Below, in pieces: positions 1 to 12,769 of a stretch of 64,000 bases of DNA. Source of the DNA: Panicum virgatum (Eukaryota; Streptophyta; Magnoliopsida; Poales; Poaceae); the NCBI RefSeq assembly GCF_016808335.1, contig NC_053148.1, forward strand, positions 45,834,930 to 45,898,929, given 5' to 3'. Under the pieces are notes generated by a model. It saw only the letters and a program-made list of their open reading frames with translations. It did not search any database and was not told the DNA's origin. The translations under genes and the position numbers were made by a program. The stretch's first letter is position 1, and each line of letters starts with the position of its first letter.

Positions 1-2685
<2,685 letters not shown>

Positions 2686-3519
2686 CCAGGTTGAAATTCA
2701 ATTTGGAATCGTCCGCCTCTCATGGCATGAGATTGCTTAATGTTTTCGGTCACATAGAGTAACAAGTGGAACATGATGATGATAATACTGCTGGTTGATT
2801 AAATGATTGCTCTACCATGTTTGTGCAGAGTTAGAGGCAAACTTTGGATGGTTAATCAAACTATAAAATGGCTAAATAAAATCTGAAAATAAGGATCAAC
2901 TCTTAGTGGCGTTTTTGGCAAAACAAACCCCACTGACCAAAAAGCCTTGCATGTCTAGTTATCGGACTATGTTATATTCGGTGACGGGTAAGTCTTGCTG
3001 AGTATTAGTATACTCAGCCTTGCTTGTGGCACTGTTTTTCAGGTACTAACTTCGAAGATCTATTTGCGAGTCTTATTTGGACGTGTACCTTGCCTCCTGG
3101 CTGGTCTGTTGAGTGGGATGGCCCCTCAGCTAGTGCTGGCCACCCTCCCGCTGAGTGACGTGTTTCGTATGGGCTTTATCGATACATCACTTCCTTTCGT
3201 TAGATGTTTTATTGCTTCCCCTGAGACTTTAACACTTGAATAATTTGTGTAGTTTGGAACTCTGTAGTATTTCGCTACTTTGAACATGGTTTGTAATAAA
3301 TTTCCTTTCCGCTGCAATCACTCTGAGATGTATGAAATGTTCTGTGTTGTAATCTCTGGGCTCACCTTCGTGTGAGTGTTGTCTGCTGATCCTGGAATAG
3401 CGTGGCTTTTATCGAGGCTTCACTCGAGGAACTACCGGTGAGTGCTAATTTGGGTCAGAGTTGCTTAGCAACAAAGATCAGTGCACCCGGGCCCAGTAGT
3501 TTTTGGTGGTTTCGCCACA
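2686..3519 (+). repeat. Remnant of a Ty3-type LTR (3' part)
   Basis: No long coding frame. The text resembles the distal part of long LTRs of plant Ty3 chromoviruses: a GAGTATTAGTATACTCAG motif near 3000, C/T-rich stretches, and an end at 3519 in TTCGCCACA. At 3520 the sequence changes abruptly into the coding remnant described next. Copy A of the Tat element is inserted at its left side, so the start of this LTR would lie beyond the window. The family assignment is by general appearance only. Confidence 0.4.
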
Positions 3520-3523
3520 TTTT

Positions 3524-4786
3524 GACCTTGTCGACTTCTTCATCTGCGAGCTAGAGGACGTGATCATGGATGGGATGACAGTTCATCGTCACCATCCCTT
3601 CGCTCACTGGATCTGCTGGATTCTTGCCCAGCTCAGTCAGAATGCTCATATGGATGAGCTGGCGTAGTCGAGGACGCACTTCACAGTTTACTCACCTACT
3701 ACTCCTCGAGACGGCCGCCGCAGCCCGAGAGGTCAGCGCAGAGCACAGCAGGTTTTAGATGAGCGTGCCTTGACTGAGGGCAGAGTTGCAGATGATCCCA
3801 CGGCAGCTGAGGACGCATCACTCGCCGCTGCTGAGGCCCAGCTCCCGCACTACCTAGTCACTGATTCAGAGGATTCGGAGGATGATGAGGACTACATACC
3901 CACTGTTACCGTCCCTCGAGGTGCTCATGATGATGAGGTAGGATCCTCTGGTGCAGCCCGAGCCCCTGCTCCTCCAGTTACCGCTGCTCAGGTCACTCAA
4001 CCTGATTCACTCGCTGCTATTCTTCAGAGGCTCTCTGACCCGTAGGACAGATTTGATGCAGCTCAGCTAAGCATGCAAGCCGAGCAGGCTTCCCAGCAGG
4101 AGGCCCAGACATTTGTACTTGAGGGGATACGACAGCAGTAGGAGGCCATGAGGTTACAACTTCTGCAGCAGTCCCAAATTCAGCAGCAGATGTTCACATT
4201 CTTCTCGGGATGCTTCGGACAGCTCTATCGTCACACTGGTCTGCCTGAGCCACAGCTTCTCACTCCTCAGCAGCTCCAGTTCGACCCTACTGCTCCTGCT
4301 CCACCTGTTGGCGGCTTTGTGCAGACACCCTTGGCGTCCTTCCAGATGTCACCTCTTCTTCAGACCGGGGTGTTTGCCAGCCCTGCCCCTGCTCCGGCGC
4401 CTACTCCACAGCCTAGTGTCTGGACTGCCGAGCAGCGTGCAGAGTTCCTAAAGCAGCAGCAGGTTCTGCATCAGCCACAGCACCCCTCAGCTCAGTCCCT
4501 CATGTTCGAGTCACCCTCACTGCCTGAGGTGCTCCGTCCATCTGCTGCTTGCTCTACTCAGCCAGACACGACTCCCGTCACGTCTGCTTCTCCGACGGAC
4601 TCCACGGTCATCACCGAGCTAGATGCTAGCTCTGCTCCGGGTACTTCTGCTGCTCCGACAACTCCGGTCGAGCAGAAGTCCTCTTCGGTCGACGAAGACT
4701 GGACGGATGACGACGCCGACGACTCCGCCACTCAGCTCTCCACCGAACCGAGCATGAAGACCCTGCCTTCTCCAGCTCAAGACTAG
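3524..4786 (+). pseudogene. C-terminal part of a retrotransposon accessory ORF (plant transposon protein-like)
   Basis: A single frame runs from 3524 to the TAA-region stop at 4784-4786, broken by TAG at 3665-3667, 4043-4045 and 4139-4141. All three TAGs could be former CAG codons. The start reads as FDLVDFFICELEDV and HHPFAHWICW. It continues into an acidic stretch (DSEDSEDDEDY), an Ala/Pro/Gln-rich segment and a Gln-rich region (LQLLQQSQIQQQ). I recall this layout from the ORFs called putative plant transposon protein that precede the 3' LTR in some copia elements; I could not verify this. It is 5'-truncated at the junction with the LTR remnant, and the adjacent LTR at about 5055 fits a copia origin. 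Confidence 0.55.
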
Positions 4787-5054
4787 ATCGCCTTCCTTTT
4801 TGGTGCTTTGTTGCCAAAGAGGAAGATAGATAGATAGGGGGAGTAGAGATAGGGGGAGCTTGGTGGTTTGTGGCGTGTTTGGATCTTCATGGATTTTGTG
4901 AATGGACATGTCTTTTGGATATTGTGTATGCTCTGAGTTGACATATCCCTACTTGTGTTTTATATCTAGTAATGCATGCTTGTTTATCGCGTTTCAAATT
5001 TATATCTTGTGTATCTCTACTTTGTGTTGTCATCAATCACCAAAAACGAGAAAT

Positions 5055-6797
5055 TGAAGCGCATCTAGGCCGATAGATGCTAATGGTAAGTTTCGGTGAT
5101 TACTGACAACCGTATGCGACTAACATGTGTTTTGAAGGAAAAATCATTGATTAGATTAGTCTCATATGAAATATGAAATGAGACCCCTCAATTTGAAACA
5201 ATCATGCGTGCCAAGGACTCAATTTCAAAGAATAAGGACCTTTCTAGTCTCATGTGTCACAAGGAGATGAAGGACACATGATTTAGCTAGGTTTTATAGT
5301 TTCTAGTTCTTGACCGTACTATTAAGAGGGGTTCATGAATTAGTAGCTTGACCAAAACTGAGTTGGCCTTAGAAATCTTGCACACTCGCTCAAAAATAGC
5401 TCAAGATAGTCAGAAGAAGTCAACACAACACATGGATGAAGAAACAATCGAAGTTGAAATCAAATCCAAATCAATTTAGTTGAAAACAAAGAAAAACAGC
5501 ACCACCGGTTTAACCGATGCACCTAGCATCGGAGCATCCGATGCTTGGCGGAAGTTCCGACACCCTGTCGGTCTATCTCTCTGGATGCAAGCAGAAATCA
5601 AATCAACAATCTCTATAGCACCGGTTGAACCGATGGTCAAAAAGATAAGCCCCGGTGCATTAGATGTACTTTGTTCTAGAGAGCATGTTTGGTGGACCTC
5701 AACTCGTCTTCAGCACCGGTTGAACCGACGCTTCAGAATCAACCATCGGTGCATTGGACGTACTATGTTCCAGAGAGCTTGTTTGAGTGGACGTGAGAAC
5801 TTCTTCAGCACTGGTTGAACCAATTCCCTACAGAGCATGCACCGGTGCAATGACGCAAGCCTGGATACTGCGTCAGAACCCTCAACAGCTATTATTTGGA
5901 CACAAAGAGACCGGTTGAACCGACGCCTTCAATTTGTCACCCGTTGGTTCTTCCGATGGTCACGATTTTTCTGCAGTGGACTTCCAAAGGCTATGTGACC
6001 CTCTCCACTCTATATAAGGGCACCTCCTGGCTCATTTGAACTGCCTTTGACGCATTGAAAACCTGAGGCCACCCTTGAGAAGAAGAGAGTGCTTTGAGCA
6101 AAAGAGTGAAGATCTAGTGCATTGATTGTGCTTCAACCTTGAAGAATTCAACCTTTGCAAGTGTAGCAAGTGTGTTTGAGCTAGGGCCAACTGAGTGTAG
6201 GTCAAGTGAAGGCTTAGGATCTTGTTACTCTTGGTGTTTGACGGCACCTAGCCGGTCTCGGTGATCGGGAGGTTCTTGGTGAGCTCTTGGAGTTTGTGGG
6301 AGCCCCAAGACAAGAAGTTTGTACACGGTGTGAAGCTCGCCATTCCGGAGATGGAGAAGGAGCATTCTTAGTGATCACTTGCTCTTTGGTGAAGCAAGGG
6401 AGCTATACCCTTGTGTCGGTGCTCCAACGTGGATTAGGGGGGAGCGTCAACTCCTCGATACCACGGAAAAAAATCCGGTTGTATCGTGTCTCTTACTTTT
6501 ATTTTAAGCAATTAAATCCATTTTTTGTTGTTCTTGCTTTTGATTGCTTGTAGATTGACTTGGACAACTTGCATGATAGTGTGATCTCTTGCTTAAGTTT
6601 TGATCTTGCTAGTGTGCCTCCATCTAGACAAAATGATCATGATAGTGTGTTTACCTACCTAAGGACCTTTTGCTAGCGTGCTCTAGTGACTAGGTTTCAA
6701 ATTTGTAGATTGGGCAATACTAGTTTAGGTTAAGGACTAGGTAGAAATTTGAAAAAGTCCCAATTCAACCCCCCTTCTTAGGCCTCGATCCTTCCAC
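5055..6797 (+). repeat. Copia-type LTR (probable 3' LTR)
   Basis: The segment CATCAATCACCAAAAACGAG just before 5055 resembles the polypurine-tract region of SIRE/Opie-type copia elements. The LTR probably starts TGAAGCGCATC at 5055, although a start at 5025 (TGTTGTCATC) is also possible. It ends near 6797 after TTCAACCCCCCTTCTTAGG, a familiar LTR tail in grasses. A TATA box, TATATAA, lies at 6011-6017. The upstream half carries repeated CACCGGTTGAACCGA motifs. No partner LTR is in the window, so the rest of the element lies left or is deleted. Confidence 0.6.
5616..5850 (+). repeat. Tandem about 90-bp repeats in the copia LTR U3
   Basis: Two clear units (about 5616-5712 and 5713-5805) and a shorter third each begin AGCACCGGTTGAACCGA or a close variant. 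They continue to CGGTGCATT and then TGTTC-AGAGAGC. Related CCGGTT-AACCGA motifs lie at about 5505 and 5912. They lie 200-400 bp upstream of the LTR TATA box. Confidence 0.7.
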
Positions 6798-7000
6798 ACA
6801 CACACACACACTCACTCACTCACACACACACACTAATACACTCTAACACACAAACACACACACTCTAACACACTCTAATACAATTGTATAAAGTATCGAC
6901 CCTCGACACACACACACAGTCACACTAACACAGACACACACACAGACACTAACACACTCACAAACACTCTAACACAATTGTATAAAGTATCGACCCTCGA

Positions 7001-7035
<35 letters not shown>

Positions 7036-7122
7036 ACACACACACACACACACACACACTCTAACACACACACAAACACACCCTAACACACTCTAACACA
7101 TTTGTATAAAGTATCGACCCTC

Positions 7123-7166
<44 letters not shown>

Positions 7167-7185
7167 AACACATTTTTACGATTTC
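6798..7185 (+). repeat. (CA)n-rich satellite with a repeated non-CA unit
   Basis: Long (CA)n and CTCTAACACA tracts are interrupted three times by the same block, TGTATAAAGTATCGACCCTCGA, near 6886, 6979 and 7100. The unit is therefore a composite minisatellite of about 90-130 bp. It separates the copia LTR from the first CACTA exon and ends just before a splice-acceptor-like TTTCAG. Confidence 0.85.
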
Positions 7186-7193
7186 AGTTAAGA

Positions 7194-9746
7194 ATGGACC
7201 CCTTTGGTGATGAGGAGGCCGCCGGGCGATACATGTCGGATGCAATAAACGAAGATACGAGGGCCAACACCGCCCCACAAATAGGTGAAGAAGATGCTCA
7301 GTCAGCTGATTCATTTCTAAATATGTCTGGAGATGGCGATGAAGAAGATGATGACTTTGCGCCGCCGCCTAATCATCAGCAGCACGTTCCAGTACGTATC
7401 TTAATTATATATGCATGGTGACTTTGGTAGATTAGTTTTGCGATTAACATATCTTTTCTGCAATTTAGTCGACCTCCGCATCGACTTCGTTGAGCCAATC
7501 AAAAGGGAGACGTCGGCCAACCAAGAAACTGGAGGGAAGACAGGTCATCACAGAAGTGGACGCAGAGGGCTGTCCAAGTGCTCCAGAGGCTGCTAGCACA
7601 AAATTTGTCAACCAATGTGGGGTTATTGTTCGGGCAAGAATTCCGATCACCACACGACTATGAAAATCGAGCAAACCAGAAGAACAACAATGCGCCGTGC
7701 CTCCACATCAGAAGGAAAAGTTATGGATAGAACTCAAGGATATGTTCACTTTTCCTGAAGGAGTTGACCAAGAACTTGTGAAGAAATGTGCCTTGAAAAA
7801 GATGGCCGTTGCCTTTGCAACTTTTAAGAAGAAGTTGTACACCAATTACATCAAGAAGGATAAGGAGCCGAACTGGGACGATCTTCCTCATGTTAAACCA
7901 TACTGGGAGGAGTTCAAACAATACAAACTATCAGACGGAGCCCAAGGAAAATCTGAACAGGCCAAGGCGAATGCAACAAATAAGAAGTACAAACCACCAC
8001 CTTGGGGCCGCCGGGTACAAGAAGTCAGTTAAAAAATGACAGATGATGGGGCAGGACTTTATGGATAGAGGCATCAGGCCGCGCGACTTGGATTGGCCGG
8101 ATAAATCCAAGTGGTGGTTATTTGCTAGCAGCGTGATACTAAACCAGTTGGATGGAACTTTGGTCGTACCAGAGCATATGCAAGAAGTGTCCTGCGACTT
8201 GGTCATAGCAATAGATGAGGCCCAACAAGGAACATTCCAGCCTCAAAGGGAGAATGATGAACTGACCAGGGCATTAAAGAATCCTGAACACCCTGGACGA
8301 GCCCGCGGCATCGGCGTGGTCCCATGGAAAGTTGCTTGGGCCGGAGATTCCTCTTACAAGATTCACCGAAAGAGCAAAACCGGACAAGAACAGAAACTCC
8401 ATGCCTTTCAAGAAGAGATGAACGGGAAGATTGTGTCCTTGGAATCTTAGATGGATGCCAGGGTCAATGAGGCAGTGCAGCTAGCTCTGAGCCAAAGAGG
8501 CACTGCTGGGTCGCACCCGGATGTTGTGATAAGCCCGGCCTCTCAGCGACGCAGCAGCTGTGCATCCATGGCGGCGCCTGATGTACAAGCTGATCAGCAT
8601 CCCCAGATTGAGCCAACGGTGGTAGATGACCAGAGGTATCCAGTGGATGATATCACCATGCCGACAGCATGCGGGCTACATGTGCGAGTAAGGAATATAT
8701 CCTTTCTTGTAGCATACGGGTCAGCCCTGCCACTGAATCCTTGTACTACAATTCATGGATGGCCGATACCCCCTGGCTACACCTCTGTCATAGTTGAGCA
8801 GATAGTTGGAAACAATGAGGATCTTGAGCTCGACTTCATTGGAGGGGATGGAGAGAAGACATTGGGAGACGCACTGCACGGGGTCGTTCTATGGCACATT
8901 GCCGATATCAAACTTACTGCAAGCACAACAGCTCTCGTGCAGACCGATCGCCCGTCTCCGCGGCCTACCTCACCGTTGTCCCCACAACCACCTCCCTCAC
9001 CACCATCTCCGTCGGGGCAAAGGGCCACGAGTACTCCAACTCCTCCTGCACTGGAAAAAGGAAAGAAAAAGACATCATACCTCCCAGCGGCTGGACCCTC
9101 AAAGTAGAAGCAGAAAACGGTCGAAAGAAAATTGACCTACGAGAAGACCGCTGAGGAGTTGGAATAGGAGACTGCTCGATATATAAAAGAACAGTTGAAG
9201 CCAAAAGTCCACCCGCCAAGGGAAAATGTACCTATAGAATTAGAAAAAAAAAGCTTCTCGCAAATATAGACAACCCATCAAAACTGAAAAGATTACCCTC
9301 GGACAATGATCGTACTCTGACAAAGGCACACAAGGTGAGAATTCAGAAGAAATGTGGCAAGACCATTCCTCATCTTGGCACACAACAAAAAGAACTCGAG
9401 CCCCTCTGGGTGCTAGGGTTGCCAGTCCTACACCCGGCGGACGTACAACACCAGGCAGACCTACAGGTGGCGATATTTCTTTCTGAAACTGGATTAACGC
9501 TAGAGCAGGCAATGGGGCAAGAGGAGACGGATATACCTGTCACTCCCGTTCTTACTCTATTCAAGCATGGAAAACCTTTTATCACTGAGGAACAAGAGAT
9601 GAGTCTAGGCACACAGATGTTCAACTTGCATAGATGGTACCTGCGAATGTCGAATGACGATGGGAAAATGTTTGGAGTCAAGTATCGTGACCATGATTTC
9701 TTCCGCGGGGAGGACGACTTCTGGGTGTACTTCCAAGATTTGTATC
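7194..9746 (+). pseudogene. CACTA-encoded Transposase_24-type protein, N-terminal part
   Basis: Exon 1 (7194-7391) encodes an acidic N-terminus starting MDPFGDEEA. A GT...AG intron occupies 7392-7468, and exon 2 continues in phase from 7469. The region around 7550-8200 reads as the plant transposase Ptta/En/Spm (Transposase_24) domain, with FVNQCGVIVR, LWIELKDMFTFPEG and WDDLPHVKPYWEEFK. Around 8640-8920 is a small domain resembling DUF8039 (VAYGSALP, IHGWPIPPGYT), then a Pro/Ser-rich linker. It is broken by TGA at 7661-7663, a frameshift near 8000, and TGA and TAG codons near 8038, 8448, 9104 and 9163. The frame ends where the Tat element is inserted at 9747; the Ulp1 exons resume at 29865. 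Confidence 0.75.
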
Positions 9747-10960
9747 TGTTATCGCCATAAATTAACAGGGTTAATTAAAGGGCCGTAAGCGAGTTGGGCT
9801 TAAAACAGAAATTAAAGAAGGCTTGTAAATCGGCTCCTGCGCGAGCATTTGGGCCACGTGGGCCATGTATCTTTAGATTCAGTTCATATTAGAGATAGAG
9901 TCCGATTAGGACACGATAGATTTAGATTGTTTTCTAAGTCTCCGGACTATAAATATGTACCTTATGTTATTCGTAAAAAAAGAGAACGTCATCACGTTTT
10001 ACAACAACAACTCGGTGCACCGCCACCCCTAATTCTAGGGTTTTCATCCAAGTAAGCGCCATGTTGCCCTAATCACTTCTTGCGATCGGGGCAGCATTGT
10101 TCTTGCCATTACCTTGGTATTACTCGTACTGAAGCATTTTTTATGGCGAGTAGTACTAGTTATCCCGATGTTCGTAGCATGGCTTTTAGTAGATCTATCA
10201 TGCTTTTGTTGTTTATCGTCTACGAATATTACGTTGTCTTTACGCGATCATGTTTTCATCTTGAACTAGCTCTCGTTGCATAGAGTTAGTCGCATAGAGA
10301 TAACACCCTGCTTCTTTCATATCTAGTAGATCCGATCTGTTATGGTTCATTCTTATACTTGAGAATTAGCATAATATCTGCTAGGTTAGGCCTTGCAAAC
10401 GGGTTGGATGATCCGGCGACGTATTAGATGCTTTGCTTTGGTCTTAATAGAGATTGATCCGGGAATTAGCTTTTCGCTCGTTCTTAGGCCTCTGTTCTGG
10501 TTAACGCACAGTTATTTGTTACGCTCGCTAGGCATAGCTACGTGTAGGATGTTCTGATCTAGCAGTGAAGCTTTATCATCATGGATTAGATTAGCTAGAT
10601 TAAATTGAAGCAGTTTTCACAATTACATGCCCTATTCATTGGTATCCGGATACACAGATCCGATCTGACACCGAGACTCGATCGGCTCTTTGAAAGCCGA
10701 TGCAAGAGTCGTCCCGAGGAGCCGACCACGGCTCGGACTAATATTTACACGTGTTTGTGCATGCAGGCAAATCGTTAAAACACATTCGCACCTTCCTGAT
10801 CAGGTATAGGTCAGGTGGCACGCCCTACATTCCCCGGAATTGTTGGCGTATGCCGGATTGCGGGCCGTCGATGAGGAAGCAGTGCCTGCCAGCGCCCCGG
10901 CGACCTCCCGGCTCTTCGTGTTGCCTGTCGCTACTCGCCGGTGGGTTTTGACTGACAACA
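9747..10960 (+). repeat. 5' LTR of Tat copy B
   Basis: Begins TGTTATCGCC and ends GACTGACAACA. TATA box TATAAATA at 9948-9955. The conserved hairpin at 10063-10095 is partly degraded in its left arm. Differences from the 3' LTR are mostly transitions, and the length is identical. The leader CATTCTGGCACGCCCGGTGGG follows immediately. Confidence 0.92.
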
Positions 10961-10997
10961 CATTCTGGCACGCCCGGTGGGACCACTGTCAGCAACA

Positions 10998-11671
10998 ATG
11001 GCTGGAGCTCAAGACTAAGCACCCATCGCCAAGCCTGTCACATATGAAGAGCAGACTCCCGAACACAAGCAGAAGTATGATGAAGTCAAATCTCTGTTTG
11101 AAGCCGATCTCATCGGCTCTTTCAAGAGGACCCACAACCACGGCATCAGGTGGAAGGGATTCTCTCCTGAAGGCACTCTCGGCAATGTTGACCTATTTGT
11201 ACCATCAGAGGAGCGCACCAGGGCCCTGCGCTAGGAAATGAACTACATGGTGGCTCACACGCTTCATCGGCACTCAGAAAGCATGGTGAACGAGCTCGAG
11301 CGTGTGGCACATCACGTCGTTTAGGAGGTGATCAAGAACCAGTACTCCCCATCGGGAGCAATCCTGGGGAGTTACAAAGGGAAAGCCACACTGCAGTCTA
11401 GGCCGCCATTGTCGTACTCATTCTCGGCTCCAGGACCGCAGAACTCGCCGATCTACGTCATCTACAAGATCGGCGGTGACCCCGGAGAAGGCCAATTCCT
11501 GACAGAGCCGCCTAAGGAGATCCCGCACGGCTACACGTGCGTGTACATTCCTGACAACGCCAATCCAACACGCTCGGGACAACTGGTGAGTACAGGAGCT
11601 TTAGGGGCAGACGCGGAGAAACAGGCATGGCTAGCAAAGTATGCTACCGGGCCGAGTGCTGAGCCCTCGGC
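10998..11671 (+). pseudogene. Tat copy B gag, N-terminal part
   Basis: Starts MAGAQD at 10998 and aligns with gag of copy A through LVSTGALGADAEKQAWLAK and ATGPSAEPSA. It stops matching where the Tekay LTR fragment begins at 11672. In-frame stops are TAA at 11016-11018, TAG at 11232-11234 (the same codon as in copy A) and TAG at 11322-11324. The Gag core, zinc knuckle and protease that should follow are absent on both sides of the Tekay insertion. Confidence 0.8.
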
Positions 11672-12714
11672 CCTGGGCTTGGGGCGGAGCTCTGGAGGGG
11701 CTTGGCAGGAGCGGTGGTACAGCAGGGCGACGTGGCCACGACGGCATGGAGCTTCTGCACAGCGGAGCTAGGCAGGGGCACGGTGTGGTTCGGCTCTGGC
11801 TGCGCAGGTAGGGGGGAAAGTGAGGCGCAGGGAAGGCTCACGGGGCCAATTAAAGGAGGAGGTCGTCATCCTCGGCACAGGACGATGGCAGGCGAGCCCC
11901 GGTGATCTCGGCGGGGTTCTGCGCAGGGAAAGCGGATCGCAGGCAACGGATTGCGCGATTCCGGGCTCTGGCTGCTGCTTCTAGAAGGCCGGAGCGTGCT
12001 CGGGTGGCTGGCCGGTGGGGCTATGAGGTTGGGGTGGTCCACAGGGCAGCGGGATGAGCAAGCGGGCCGGAGTAGAGAGCACTCGGCGTGGGGAAGAAGG
12101 AAGGAAAGGTTGAAGAAGGGGCACTGACGGGTGGGGCCGTGGTGTCAGTGGTGGAAAACGCGTGGCGCGGGCGGTCGCTGGCTGTTGGGCCCGCTCGGTT
12201 TGAAGGGAGGCGGTGCTGGCGTGCGGGTGGAAGCGAGCCACGCACGTGCGGGTTGGAATGGGCCGCGTGGGAGAGAGCGAGGGAGCGCAAGGCACAGCGG
12301 GGTGACGTGGGCTGTGGGAGCAGGCCAGCGCGCTGGGAGAGGTGGGCCGCGCGAGCTGGGCCGATGTGTGGTGAGCAACGGCCGCGGGGAGAGGGAGAGG
12401 AGCTGGGCTGGGTTGTCGGTTGGGTTTGGGCCGGGTTGGTGTGGGTTTTCCTTTTCTATTTTTATTTTCCTATTTCAAACACTACTCAAACCTAATTGAA
12501 TTCAAATACAAATTTGAATTCAACCCTAGCACTCAAACCAATAAAAGAGATGCTCCAACATGAATGCACAAACATTTTCACCCTATGATAAATTTTAATT
12601 ACTTATGGAACAAAATTAGATTAAATGCAAGACTAGACATATAAAATCTTAGAAAATTAAATAAAGCCAATTAAATATATTATTAATTGCTGAAATTTAA
12701 ATTAGGGTGTTACA
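11672..12714 (-). repeat. Truncated 3' LTR of the Tekay element
   Basis: Matches 19514-20554 of the full LTR almost base for base and shares the terminal TGTAACACCC at 12714. The remaining roughly 2.4 kb of the LTR is missing. At 11672 the sequence passes directly into Tat gag, with no CA terminus and no target duplication. Confidence 0.9.
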
Positions 12715-12769
12715 GACCCTTCCCCCTTATAGGAATCTCGTCCCCGAGATTCAGCTGGGCTGGCTAGCA

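Noticed and set aside
2995..3243. 82-codon frame with hydrophobic stretches
   Set aside because: Lies in LTR-like text without homology; the hydrophobicity follows from T-rich codons.
6798..7185. Regular repeats that might suggest a CRISPR array
   Set aside because: Eukaryotic (CA)n satellite; no spacer structure and no cas genes.
12088..12495. Parallel open frames at 12088-12495 and 19929-20339 that look conserved
   Set aside because: They are the same stretch of the Tekay LTR in its two copies; similarity comes from the LTR, and the text is low-complexity Gly/Arg.
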